The notes below the pieces were generated by a model. The model made no database searches, was not told the DNA's origin, and saw only the letters and a program-made list of their open reading frames with translations. A DNA stretch of 60,326 nucleotides. Origin: Bacteroidales bacterium. GTDB lineage: Bacteria > Bacteroidota > Bacteroidia > Bacteroidales > UBA932. The stretch covers positions 1-60,326 of the forward strand of contig JAQXJU010000100.1 of assembly GCA_029009115.1 (NCBI GenBank). The letters run 5' to 3'. The translations under genes and the position numbers were made by a program. Below are positions 36,465 through 44,953 of this stretch, piece after piece (positions within the stretch are counted from its first letter, which is position 1; each line of letters begins with the position of its first letter).

Positions 36465-38867
36465 ATGAAAAAGAAGATTCTGACATACATTCTCATAGTC
36501 CTGTCCTTTGTTGTTATGGCCTATGCCTTTGTGCCCCAGGTGCTCAGTGGAAAGATAGTCAACCAGAGCGATATCTCGGGCCATATAGGAATGTCACGCG
36601 AGACTGCCCTCTATAACGAGGAACACCCTTCGGAACCGGCCCGCTGGACAGGCTCGATGTTTTCGGGTATGCCCACGGTCTCGATACTCAACAAGACCCG
36701 GGGCGACCTGACCCAGCTGCTCTTCGACGCGCTCCAACTGGGCAAACGTCCTGCGAGCTATCTGCTCATTTCGCTCCTGGGAGCCTTCCTGCTGATGCTC
36801 GCCTTTGGAATCAATCCGCTGATTGCGGTGGGAGGAGCCATTGCCATTACCTTCTGTTCTTTCAATTTTCAGATAATACAGGTAGGGCACAATACCAAGA
36901 TGCTTGCCATAGCATTCCTGCCCTGGGTACTCGCCGGAGTTGTATTTACCTATCGCAAGGCAATCAAACACAGGCGCTGGCTGCTTTCGAGCCTTCTTGG
37001 AGCCACTCTCTTCTCCCTTGCCCTGAGTTTCCAGATCAAGGCCAACCACCCACAGATATCCTGGTATCTTGCGGTGATGATACTCTTCTATGCCGTCTCC
37101 GAACTGATTTATACCCTCGTGAGTGCCGAAAGGAAGAAGTATCTGCCCCGTTTCTTCGCAGCATCGGCCCTTCTGCTCGCGGTCGGCTGCGTGGGAATTG
37201 CCACCAATGCCAACAAGATGCTCCCCCTGTGGGAGTACAGCGAGTATTCCATACGCGGAGGCTCATCGTCGGGGACTGGTGACAAAGGCGCAGGACTCGA
37301 GTATGCCACAGCCTGGTCCTACGGCTGGGAGGAACTGCCCAACCTCGTGATACCCAACTACAACGGAGGTTCCTCGTCGGGAGCCATCAACCCCGATAAA
37401 TCCAAAACATGCGACCTTCTCAGGCGTGCCGGGCAGAAGAACATCACCCAGGTCAGCCGTAACCTCCCTCTCTACTGGGGACCCCAACCCTTCACTGCCG
37501 GACCTATGTATCTGGGAGCTGTCACTTTCTTCCTCTTCCTGCTTTCGCTGATGCTCTGCCGGGGGCGCGACAAGTGGTGGATGATTGGGGTATCGCTGCT
37601 GGCCATTCTCCTTGCACTGGGCTCCAATCTTATGGGATTTACCCGCTTCTTCTACGAATACGTGCCAATGTATTCGAAGTGGAGGACCGTTACGATGTCG
37701 CTCGTGATATTGCAGTTCACCCTGCCGGTGCTCGGATTCCTTGCCCTTGACAAACTCGTACGCGAAGGTACGGGCAAGACCTATGCACGCAAGGTCCTGA
37801 CAGCCGGAGTTGTATCTGTCGGATTCTGCCTTGTCGTGGCAGCGGTTCAATCCCTCACTGGAAGTTTCAGCGGAGCCTCCGACGCCGGTCAGCCAGATAT
37901 ACTCGTCGATGCCCTTGCCGCCGACCGCAAGTCTCTTCTCTGGAAAGATACCCTCCGTTCGGTGCTTTTCATAGCCGCGGCAGCAGGCAGCCTTCTCATA
38001 GGGCTCAAAGTTCCCTCCCAGGCAGGCAAGACCTTTGCCACCCATCCCGAGGCCGGCCGCAGCAGAAGGGTCAGCTTTGCTATCATACTCTCGCTTATAC
38101 TTCTTGTGGACGGATTCACAGCCGGCAAACGTTATCTGAACGCCGACGACTTTGTTTCTCCCAAGGCCTTCCGCAGCCAGTTTGCCCTCAGACCTGTCGA
38201 TAAGATGATACTCGAAGACAAAGACCCCTCTTACAGGGTGCTCGACCTGTCGGTGAATGTCTTCAACGATTCACATCCATCGTATTGGCACAAGAATATC
38301 GGAGGTTATTCTCCGGCCAAGCTCCGCATTTATCAGGATTACATAGAGAATCATCTCTCGGCCGAAATCAACTCAATCTACTCTTCGCTGTCGGGTGTTT
38401 CGACCGTTTCGCAGGCCCAGGAGGCCCTGCCCGAGATACCCTGTCTGTCTGCCCTGAACTGCCGCTACATCATTGTGGGAGGCGATGCTGCTCCTATAGT
38501 GAATCCGGCCGCCAGAGGCAATGCCTGGTTCGAGAGCCCTGCCCCTGGCGACAGTATCTCTCTTACGAGTTACTCTCCCGACGTGTTGCAGTACTCTTAC
38601 GAGTCGGCTGGCGGCGGCAAGGCAGTATTCAGCGAAGTGTATTATCCTGCCGGATGGGAGGCGACTCTCGAAGACGGTACAATTCTTGACATATCCCTTT
38701 CGGACGAGGTCCTGCGCAGTGTTGAACTGCCTGCCGGAAAGCACGAACTTACAATGCGCTTTGCTCCTGCCTCGTATTCCATAGGAGAGAATGTTTCACG
38801 TGCCAGTTCAATACTTCTCATTCTATTGTTAATATCCTGTGTATCAATACAATTACTAAAACCATAA
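36465..38867 (+). CDS. YfhO-family polytopic membrane protein (GT-C-like)
   Basis: An 800-aa integral membrane protein with about 12 helices in the first two thirds and a soluble C-terminal part (about 540-760), ending in a final helix (SSILLILLLISCVSIQLL). The pattern of acidic residues in the first outside loop (VNQSDISGHIGMSRETALY) and the overall layout fit the YfhO group. In Gram-positive relatives YfhO acts as a GT-C transferase adding sugars to lipoteichoic acid outside the membrane. The stretch FVSPKAFRSQF through SVNVFNDSHPSYWHKNIGGY is characteristic of the soluble part in Bacteroidetes members. It begins 7 bp after the GT4 gene. Confidence 0.8.
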   Translation: MKKKILTYILIVLSFVVMAYAFVPQVLSGKIVNQSDISGHIGMSRETALYNEEHPSEPARWTGSMFSGMPTVSILNKTRGDLTQLLFDALQLGKRPASYLLISLLGAFLLMLAFGINPLIAVGGAIAITFCSFNFQIIQVGHNTKMLAIAFLPWVLAGVVFTYRKAIKHRRWLLSSLLGATLFSLALSFQIKANHPQISWYLAVMILFYAVSELIYTLVSAERKKYLPRFFAASALLLAVGCVGIATNANKMLPLWEYSEYSIRGGSSSGTGDKGAGLEYATAWSYGWEELPNLVIPNYNGGSSSGAINPDKSKTCDLLRRAGQKNITQVSRNLPLYWGPQPFTAGPMYLGAVTFFLFLLSLMLCRGRDKWWMIGVSLLAILLALGSNLMGFTRFFYEYVPMYSKWRTVTMSLVILQFTLPVLGFLALDKLVREGTGKTYARKVLTAGVVSVGFCLVVAAVQSLTGSFSGASDAGQPDILVDALAADRKSLLWKDTLRSVLFIAAAAGSLLIGLKVPSQAGKTFATHPEAGRSRRVSFAIILSLILLVDGFTAGKRYLNADDFVSPKAFRSQFALRPVDKMILEDKDPSYRVLDLSVNVFNDSHPSYWHKNIGGYSPAKLRIYQDYIENHLSAEINSIYSSLSGVSTVSQAQEALPEIPCLSALNCRYIIVGGDAAPIVNPAARGNAWFESPAPGDSISLTSYSPDVLQYSYESAGGGKAVFSEVYYPAGWEATLEDGTILDISLSDEVLRSVELPAGKHELTMRFAPASYSIGENVSRASSILLILLLISCVSIQLLKP

Positions 38868-38871
38868 ACAA

Positions 38872-39966
38872 ATGAGGAAAAAATTGTTTCTGATTCTGCT
38901 TGCCGTATGCAGCCTTGGCATTTCTGCTGCTGCCCAGGCAAAGAGCGGGGCCTGGACCAAAGTCGAGGTCGCTGAACTTGGAATTCTCGGGAAGGCTTTT
39001 GATACGCCCAATCCCTATCACCGTATTGATACCTGTGTGTACAAGGGTTTCACAAAGGGTGAGAATGTACAGTGCAGGGTACCTGCAGGACTGTCTGTAG
39101 TGTTCAAGACAGATGCCCGCAAAATAGGGGTCAGCCTGAACTATGCAAAGGATGTCAACGGCGGTCCGTATGCCTCCTACCGCGGATTCGACCTTTACAT
39201 CAAAAAGGACGGCAAGTGGCTCTGGGCCGGTTGCACCAATTTTGACCGCGACCACAGGAATCCCCAGTTGGTAAAAGTCCTTGTCCAAGAAATGCTCGAA
39301 GGCGAGAAAGAGTGCCTGCTGTATCTCCCCCTGTATGCCGAGATTCAGTCCTGCCAACTCTGCGTACCCGAAGGGAGCCGCATTGAGAAGATGGAGTCAC
39401 CTTTCCGTCACAAGATAGTGTTCCACGGGAGCAGCTTTACCCATGGCATCAGCTGCACGAGGGCCGGAATGAGCTATCCTATGCAGTTTATGAGAAAGAC
39501 AGGTATGCAGGTCATTCCTCTGGGTTTCAGCGGGAACTGCAAGATGCAGCCCTATTTCATAGACGTGATTGACGACATCGACGCCGATGCCTATATCTAT
39601 GATCCTTTCTCGAACCCCAACATCCCTATGATAAGAGAAAGGCTTGAGCCCTTCGTAGAAAGGACCGTCAAGGCCCATCCCGGCAAGCCCATCATTATCC
39701 AGAGGACAATCTACTGGGAGAAGGAGAACTTCGACACCTCTGCCCAGAGGGAATTCCAGGGAAGAAGAGATCTTTCTGACAGCCTGATGGCCATCATCTG
39801 CGCAAAGTACAAAGATGTATATTACATCAAGCCCGACGCTGCTCTCCACAATGGAGAATCCTCAACAGCAGACGGGGTTCATCCCAACGACAACGGATAT
39901 TCACTCTGGGAGGCCTCCATTGAAAAGCCCATACTCGATATTCTGGCCAGGTACGGAATCAAATAA
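38872..39966 (+). CDS. Secreted SGNH/GDSL hydrolase
   Basis: A 364-aa exported esterase-fold protein. The signal peptide is MRKKLFLILLAVCSLGISAA, cleaved near AQA. The N-terminal half (about 25-175) is a beta-sandwich SGNH_hydro N-type domain. The catalytic half starts with HGSSFTHGISC (Ser of block I near 187), GFSGNCKM (Gly block II), and later DGVHPNDNGY near 332 (block V Asp-x-x-His). A lipid or carbohydrate deacylase is likely; the substrate is not visible. It lies 4 bp after YfhO and 13 bp before serine palmitoyltransferase. Confidence 0.87.
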   Translation: MRKKLFLILLAVCSLGISAAAQAKSGAWTKVEVAELGILGKAFDTPNPYHRIDTCVYKGFTKGENVQCRVPAGLSVVFKTDARKIGVSLNYAKDVNGGPYASYRGFDLYIKKDGKWLWAGCTNFDRDHRNPQLVKVLVQEMLEGEKECLLYLPLYAEIQSCQLCVPEGSRIEKMESPFRHKIVFHGSSFTHGISCTRAGMSYPMQFMRKTGMQVIPLGFSGNCKMQPYFIDVIDDIDADAYIYDPFSNPNIPMIRERLEPFVERTVKAHPGKPIIIQRTIYWEKENFDTSAQREFQGRRDLSDSLMAIICAKYKDVYYIKPDAALHNGESSTADGVHPNDNGYSLWEASIEKPILDILARYGIK

Positions 39967-39979
39967 ACTAAGCTGAATT

Positions 39980-41173
39980 ATGGAGAACACTCTAAAGTCG
40001 CTGTGCCGCAACTATACTGTGCCACAGCAGATTCAGCAATTGGGTATATATCCCTACTACAAGCCCATTTCGTCGGGGCAGAACCCTGTAGTCAGAATGG
40101 CTGACGGACGTGATGTCCTGATGTTCGGTTCTAACTCCTACCTTGGCCTGTCTGACGATCCCCGGCTGAAGGAAGCTGCAACAAAGGCAATAGAGAAATA
40201 CGGAACAAGCTGCTCCGGAAGCCGTTTCCTCAACGGGACCCTGGACATACACGAAGAACTCGAGGCAAGGCTTGCCGCCTTTGTCGGAAAGCAGCAGGCA
40301 GTAACCTTCAGTACAGGTTTTCAGGTAAACCTCGGTGTTGTGAGCACTCTTGGACAGAGGGGTGGTTACATTCTTCTCGATGATACCGACCACGCCTGTA
40401 TCATAGACGGTTCGCGTCTGAGTTTCAGCACTGTTTACAAGTTCCGCCACAACGATATGGAAGTGCTCGAGAGCAAGCTCAAAGTCTGCGAGGCCGATGC
40501 TCCAAAACTGATCGTGGTTGACGGAGTGTATTCTATGCTCGGAGACCTGTGCCCTCTTCCTGAACTGTGCGAACTTGCCGCGAAGTACGATGCTGCCGTG
40601 ATGGTGGACGATGCCCACGGACTCGGAGTATTCGGAAAGAATGGATCGGGAACTGTCGCACACTTCGGCCTTACCGACGAGGTTGACCTGATAATGGGAA
40701 CCTTCTCAAAGAGTTTCGGCTCTCTGGGAGGATTCATCGCCGGCGACAGCGAGTACATCAACTACATCAGGCATACGGCCCGTTCGCTCATCTTCAGCGC
40801 CTCGATGACCCCTGCCGCCGTTGCAGCAGCAAGCAGGGCTCTGGATATCATGCAGGAAGAGCCCGAGAGGATAGAAAAACTCTGGGAAGTCACCCATTAT
40901 GCCCATAAGGCATTTAGAGACAATGGCTTCGATATCAACGCCACAGTGTCGCCCATTATTCCCCTGATGGTACGCAACACACAGCTTGCTCTATCTATAG
41001 TGGCCGAGGCCTATAATGACGGAGTATTCATCACTCCTGTAATAGCTCCGGCAGTGCCTGAGAAGGATGTGCTTATCCGCTTTGCCCTGATGGCAACACA
41101 TACCACTGCCCAGGTGGATGAGGCTGTAGAGAAACTGGGCAGAATTTTCAGGAAATATGGCATAATCAGCTGA
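39980..41173 (+). CDS. spt: Serine palmitoyltransferase (alpha-oxoamine synthase family)
   Basis: PLP enzyme condensing L-serine with a long-chain acyl-CoA to 3-ketosphinganine, the first step of sphingolipid synthesis. At 397 aa it closely follows my recollection of the Bacteroides fragilis enzyme: GIYPYYKPI, VLMFGSNSYLGL, GSRFLNGTLDIHEELE, VDDAHGLGVFGKNGSGTVAHF, GTFSKSFGSLGGFIAG with the PLP lysine at K244, and VLIRFALMATHT. Other members of the family (glycine C-acetyltransferase, 8-amino-7-oxononanoate synthase) are possible, but the adjacent reductase and lineage favour Spt. The gene symbol follows that assignment. Confidence 0.85.
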   Translation: MENTLKSLCRNYTVPQQIQQLGIYPYYKPISSGQNPVVRMADGRDVLMFGSNSYLGLSDDPRLKEAATKAIEKYGTSCSGSRFLNGTLDIHEELEARLAAFVGKQQAVTFSTGFQVNLGVVSTLGQRGGYILLDDTDHACIIDGSRLSFSTVYKFRHNDMEVLESKLKVCEADAPKLIVVDGVYSMLGDLCPLPELCELAAKYDAAVMVDDAHGLGVFGKNGSGTVAHFGLTDEVDLIMGTFSKSFGSLGGFIAGDSEYINYIRHTARSLIFSASMTPAAVAAASRALDIMQEEPERIEKLWEVTHYAHKAFRDNGFDINATVSPIIPLMVRNTQLALSIVAEAYNDGVFITPVIAPAVPEKDVLIRFALMATHTTAQVDEAVEKLGRIFRKYGIIS

Positions 41174-41177
41174 GACT

Positions 41178-41972
41178 ATGGTAATTCTCATTACAGGAAT
41201 CACTTCGGGCTTCGGAAGGGCAATGGCCCTGAGATTCGCCTCCGAAGGGCATCAGGTGTTCGGCACTCACCGTCGTGACTGCGAGCAAATCCCCGGGGTC
41301 TGCTACATCCGCGCCGAGGCCGAAAGCGACGAAGACTGCCGCGCTGCAGTTAATCAGGTTCTCTCCACTGCCGGCCGGATAGATGTTTTCATCAGCAATG
41401 CCGGTTTCGGAATTGGAGGGCCGCTCGAGTTCTGCAGCCTCGAAGATGCCCGTCGTCAGATGGATGTCAATTGGATGGGGATGGTAAGATTCCTTCACTA
41501 CGTGATTCCTGCAATGAGGAGTCAGGGAGGTGGCAAGATATTGTGTATGAGTAGTATAGGTGGCCTGATGGGGCTTCCTTTCCAGGGGCTCTATTCTGCC
41601 AGCAAGTTTGCCGTCGAAGGCTATTGCGAGGCTCTGAGACTCGAATTGAGGGGAACAGGAATCACAGTGACGGTTATTGAGCCCGGAGATTTCCACACTT
41701 CTTTCACCGCACGCCGCCAGAGTGTCTCAGGTCCCGAAGTCGAGAAGGCCTATCCTACTTATTGCAAGTCGCTTGCAAGCATTGAATCGGACGAGACAAA
41801 CGGTTTGAAGCCAGAGTATCTTGCGGCAAAGGTAAGCCGTATAGTTGCTTCCAGGAGGCCTCCATATACCTGTGTGGTCGCCAATCTTGAGCAGAAACTC
41901 TCAGTAATATTGAAATTGCTTCTCCCCAAACGCCTCTTCGCCGCAATACTTGCCAGCTATTATAAGTTATAA
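41178..41972 (+). CDS. Short-chain dehydrogenase/reductase, candidate 3-ketosphinganine reductase
   Basis: A 264-aa classical SDR. The NAD(P) motif TGITSGFG is at 6-13, NAG appears in ISNAGFG, and the catalytic YSASK has Y139 and K143 after the serine in CMSSIGG. The Arg/His pattern after the first strand (GTHRRDC) suits NADPH. A hydrophobic C-terminal tail (LSVILKLLLPKRLFAAILASYYKL minus a few residues) could associate with membrane, as in eukaryotic KDSR. It starts 4 bp after the serine palmitoyltransferase stop, so reduction of 3-ketosphinganine is the obvious hypothesis. A generic SDR role is the alternative. Confidence 0.82.
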   Translation: MVILITGITSGFGRAMALRFASEGHQVFGTHRRDCEQIPGVCYIRAEAESDEDCRAAVNQVLSTAGRIDVFISNAGFGIGGPLEFCSLEDARRQMDVNWMGMVRFLHYVIPAMRSQGGGKILCMSSIGGLMGLPFQGLYSASKFAVEGYCEALRLELRGTGITVTVIEPGDFHTSFTARRQSVSGPEVEKAYPTYCKSLASIESDETNGLKPEYLAAKVSRIVASRRPPYTCVVANLEQKLSVILKLLLPKRLFAAILASYYKL

Positions 41973-42019
41973 CCCCATCAGTTATAAGCCCATCGCACAT
42001 CTCCGCATCTGACATCTTC

Positions 42020-42250
42020 GGACGCTCGAAAGGTGAATTTCACGAGAGCGCGTTGATGAGGGCCGAAACTGCCCGACCGGCCCCAGAGGCACTTCTGGCA
42101 AGGATAGCCCCAACCGGTGAAATTCACCTCGAAACCCAATGTGCCTCTGAGGGCATTGTAGAGGGGTCGGTCTGAAAGGTGAATTTCACGAGATTCCCCA
42201 ATCGGCCTCTGAAGCACTTCTGACAGGGGTTGTCCCAACCGGAAACCCCA
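42020..42250. repeat. Degenerate intergenic repeat cluster built on GGTGAATTTCAC
   Basis: Within a 388-bp gene-free stretch, GAAAGGTGAATTTCACGAGA occurs at 42028-42047 and 42174-42193 in the same orientation, and an inverted GGTGAAATTCACC at 42116-42128. A second motif (CACTTCTGGCA...CCCCAACCGG near 42090-42117 and CACTTCTGACA...TCCCAACCGG near 42217-42241) follows each direct copy. CAGAGGCAC-type segments appear in both orientations. No coding potential is evident. It looks like a small dispersed-repeat element of unknown role. Confidence 0.75.
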
Positions 42251-42288
42251 GAGCCAACCCAGACTCAACCCACCGCCCGAAAGGCAAA

Positions 42289-42336
42289 AAAGGAGGATGA
42301 CCGAAAGTCCAAATAGACTTTTTGTCATCCTCCTTT
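42289..42336. terminator. Strong bidirectional hairpin between the SDR and EF-G2 genes
   Basis: AAAGGAGGATGAC (42289-42301) pairs perfectly with GTCATCCTCCTTT (42324-42336). An inner stem AAAGTC/GACTTT closes a CAAATA loop. The A-tract and T-tract at the outer ends make it usable as an intrinsic terminator for both converging transcripts. Confidence 0.85.
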
Positions 42337-42360
42337 ATTGGTTAGGCAGGAAGGAGAGGC

Positions 42361-44472
42361 TTAGTCCTCTTCCTGTTCTGCTGCAGCGTATTCGGCGAGG
42401 AGTTTGGTCTGGACGTCGCCGGGTACAGGCTGGTAGTCAGTAAATTCCATAGTGAAGGTTGCAGAGCCTGCGGTGAGCGAGCTCAGTGCAGTAGAGTAGC
42501 GATAGAGCTCTGCAAGAGGAACGCGAGCCTTGAGTATGGCGAATCCCTTGTCTGCACCCATATCACCCAGAATGCCGCGACGGTTCTGCAGGTCGCTCAT
42601 AACGGCTCCCTGATACTCTGAAGGAGTCATAACCTCGACGTTGTAGATAGGCTCCAGAATCTTCGGACCAGCATTGCGGAATGCCTCCTTGAAGGCATTG
42701 CGTCCGGCAATGATGAAGGCGATTTCCTTGGAGTCAACGGGGTGCATCTTTCCGTCATATACAAACACGCGAATGTCTCGGGCGTATGAACCGGTCAGAG
42801 GACCTTCAACCATTCTTTCCTTGATACCCTTCAGGATGGCGGGCATAAAGCCGAGGTCGATGGCACCACCTACGACGCAGTTGTAGAACTCGAGTTTTCC
42901 ACCCCATTCAAGTTCGGTGATATCCTGTGTCTTGACGTTCAGCTGAGTCTCCTTTCCGTTGATGACGAACTTGGTGTTCAACTCACCCTCTGCAGGGCAA
43001 ACGAGCAGGTGAACCTCTCCGAACTGACCGGCACCGCCGGACTGCTTCTTGTGTCTGTACTGTGCACAGGCAACCTTGGTGATGGTCTCGCGATAGGGAA
43101 CCTTAGGGGCGAAGAGTTCGATATCGAGTTTGTAGTCGTTGTTGAGTATCCACTTGACAATGTTGATGTGCTGCTCTCCGTTGCCGCTCAGGATAGTCTG
43201 ACGAAGTTCCTTGGAGTATTCCACGATGATGGTGGGATCCTCTCCGGCAATCTTTTTGAGGGCATCTCCGAGTTTCTGCTCGTCCTGCTGGACCTTGGCC
43301 TTGATGGCGCAGCGGTACTTGGGAGCAGGATACTGTACCTTTTCGTAGGAGATGTTGCTTCCGGGAACTGCGAGAGTGATTCCGGACTTGCCGTTCTTGA
43401 GCTTTACGACGCAGCCGAAGTCACCTGCACAGAGCGAAGAAACCGAATCCTTCTTCTGGCCGGCAACGGCATAAATTGCAGAGAAGCGCTCCTTGTTGCC
43501 GGTGGCAGTATCTTCGAAATCAACGCCTGCATTGACGGTTCCGCTCATCACCTTGAAGTACGAAACCTCACCGAGATGCTGCTCTACATTGTTCTTGTAG
43601 ATGAACAGCGAAGCGGGGCCGTCTTCCTTGCAGGAAGGAGCCGGGGCTGTGTCGATGATGAAGTCCATCAGCCTCTTGACTCCGATGTCCTTCTTGCCGG
43701 AGGTGCAGAATACAGGATAAACCTCACCCGCCAGAATACCGGCCTCGAGACCTTTCTTGACCTCTTCCTCGCTCAGGGTTCCCTGGTCGAAGAACTTCTC
43801 CATAAGCTCGTCGTCGAATTCGGCGGCCTTCTCGATGAGGGCCTGCTGCGCCTCTGCGGCCTCGTCGGCGAACTGTGCGGGAATATCAAGTTCCTCGCGG
43901 GTTCCGTTTGCATCTTTGAAGTGGTAGTACTTCATCTTGAGGATGTCGATGAATCCGTCGAAGGAAGCGCCGGTTCCGACCGGGAACTGGATATTGATGA
44001 TCTTTCCTCCGAGAGCCTCCTTGAGGGAGTTCTGGGTAAGCTCCCAGTCTGCCTTGTCGGCATCGAGCTGGTTGACTGCGATAACCAGGGGAAGTTTCTT
44101 CTCTTCAACCCTTCTAAGTGCACCTTCGGTTCCGACTTCGACACCCTGCTGTGCGTTGACTACCAGAATACCGCTTTCGCAAACCTTGAAACCCGCATAG
44201 GCGCCTCCGATGAAGTCTTCCGAACCCGGAGCATCTATGAGATTGAACTTCACGTTCTTGTACTCTGCATAGAGGGGGGTTGCATATATCGAACGCTGGT
44301 TGATCTTCTCAAGTTCGTTGTAGTCGGACACGGTGTTCTTGTCCTCGATTGAACCTCTGCGGTCGATTACCTTGCCCTCGAAGAGCATCGCTTCAGATAA
44401 CGTGGTCTTGCCGGACTTGGAGGCTCCGAGCAGAACCACGTTGCGGATTTCTTTGGTTGAATAAGCTTTCAT
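42361..44472 (-). CDS. fusA2: Elongation factor G paralogue of the EF-G2 type
   Basis: A 703-aa translational GTPase-like protein (start at the ATG ending 44472; the 19-codon extension is not conserved-looking). All EF-G domains are present: G domain with GASKSGKTT at 16-24, domain II, and III-V with RHKKQSGGAGQFGEV and the C-terminal MTPSEYQGAVMSDLQNRRG. The G3 motif is DAPGSEDF (80-87), with Ser84 where canonical EF-G has the catalytic His. The G4 motif is NQLD (134-137), not NKxD, and switch I reads QRSIYATP, not RGITI. These fit the Bacteroides EF-G2 reported to sustain translation in starvation without GTP hydrolysis. Confidence 0.9.
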   Translation of the reverse strand: MKAYSTKEIRNVVLLGASKSGKTTLSEAMLFEGKVIDRRGSIEDKNTVSDYNELEKINQRSIYATPLYAEYKNVKFNLIDAPGSEDFIGGAYAGFKVCESGILVVNAQQGVEVGTEGALRRVEEKKLPLVIAVNQLDADKADWELTQNSLKEALGGKIINIQFPVGTGASFDGFIDILKMKYYHFKDANGTREELDIPAQFADEAAEAQQALIEKAAEFDDELMEKFFDQGTLSEEEVKKGLEAGILAGEVYPVFCTSGKKDIGVKRLMDFIIDTAPAPSCKEDGPASLFIYKNNVEQHLGEVSYFKVMSGTVNAGVDFEDTATGNKERFSAIYAVAGQKKDSVSSLCAGDFGCVVKLKNGKSGITLAVPGSNISYEKVQYPAPKYRCAIKAKVQQDEQKLGDALKKIAGEDPTIIVEYSKELRQTILSGNGEQHINIVKWILNNDYKLDIELFAPKVPYRETITKVACAQYRHKKQSGGAGQFGEVHLLVCPAEGELNTKFVINGKETQLNVKTQDITELEWGGKLEFYNCVVGGAIDLGFMPAILKGIKERMVEGPLTGSYARDIRVFVYDGKMHPVDSKEIAFIIAGRNAFKEAFRNAGPKILEPIYNVEVMTPSEYQGAVMSDLQNRRGILGDMGADKGFAILKARVPLAELYRYSTALSSLTAGSATFTMEFTDYQPVPGDVQTKLLAEYAAAEQEED

Positions 44473-44495
44473 GTTATTATTATTTGATGTTATTG

Positions 44496-44516
44496 TTTGC
44501 GCAATTCGCAAATCTA
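44496..44516 (-). promoter_or_regulatory. EF-G2 promoter (TAGATTTG) with overlapping inverted repeat
   Basis: The minus strand reads TAGATTTG (44509-44516), an exact TAnnTTTG match 36 bp before the start. A perfect inverted repeat TTTGCG-N5-CGCAAA (44496-44512) overlaps its downstream end and the predicted start site, a position suited to a repressor or regulator. Confidence 0.5.
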
Positions 44517-44581
44517 ACAAAAAAAACAATTAATCCACATATTTTGTCTTATAACGCCTGCTTCAGCACTTTGAAAAGCAC

Positions 44582-44785
44582 TCAGTCTAAGGACCCGCGG
44601 CGGCGGTTCTCAAGCAATTCTTCGCCGGACATCCCGAGTTCCTTAATGAGAAGGGAGTCCAGCGCTGAGGGCCTGACCTTGAGCAGGCGGCAAATGTCAG
44701 AGAAACTGATTTCTGGAATCCTGAAGATTTCAACCTCGTCGAGAAGTTCAGCAAAGAGCCGGTAAGTTTCATTCGATGTACGCAT
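44582..44785 (-). CDS. Small protein resembling an AraC-type HTH half-domain
   Basis: From the ATG ending at 44785 the product is 67 aa; an in-frame ATG at 44878 would give 98 aa, but its extra residues come from repeated regulatory-looking DNA (TNGNFTK/TNDNYMR). The segment FSDICRLLKVRPSALDSLLIKELGMSGEELLENRRR resembles the second helix-turn-helix of AraC-type regulators (pattern L-GMS-E-L--RR). No sensing domain is present. It lies upstream of EF-G2 on the same strand and is divergent from an XRE-type regulator. Role unknown; it may be a minimal DNA-binding protein or a decayed remnant. Confidence 0.55.
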   Translation of the reverse strand: MRTSNETYRLFAELLDEVEIFRIPEISFSDICRLLKVRPSALDSLLIKELGMSGEELLENRRRGSLD

Positions 44786-44789
44786 ATAG

Positions 44790-44932
44790 TTGTCATTTGT
44801 TTTCGTAAAGTTGCCATTTGTGAATATCTTTTGCAACATAGCGCTGTGGTACGGGCTGTGGTACATTGAAAAATTCAAGAATCTTATACAAATTGAAAAC
44901 CTCAGATTGCCATAGTTCCACTTAGGTTGCCA
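44790..44932. promoter_or_regulatory. Four regularly spaced TTGYCA motifs in a divergent regulator gap
   Basis: TTGTCA at 44790, and TTGCCA at 44811, 44907 and 44927, all in the same orientation, form two pairs spaced 21 and 20 bp (two helical turns). The first pair sits in longer repeats AGTTGYCATTTGT. GCTGTGGTAC is also duplicated near 44843-44864. Candidate operators for the flanking regulators. Confidence 0.45.
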
Positions 44933-44953
44933 ATATTTCTATTCCTAAAAATC

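Noticed and set aside
38791..38806. TGTTTCACGTG, resembling half of a parS site
   Set aside because: Only the left half matches the consensus, the right arm is not symmetric, and it lies in ordinary coding sequence for NVSRAS.
43009..44352. 447-codon open frame antisense to the EF-G2 gene
   Set aside because: It is fully inside a clearly conserved gene, has no recognisable domain, and long stop-free antisense frames are expected from the codon bias of the sense strand.
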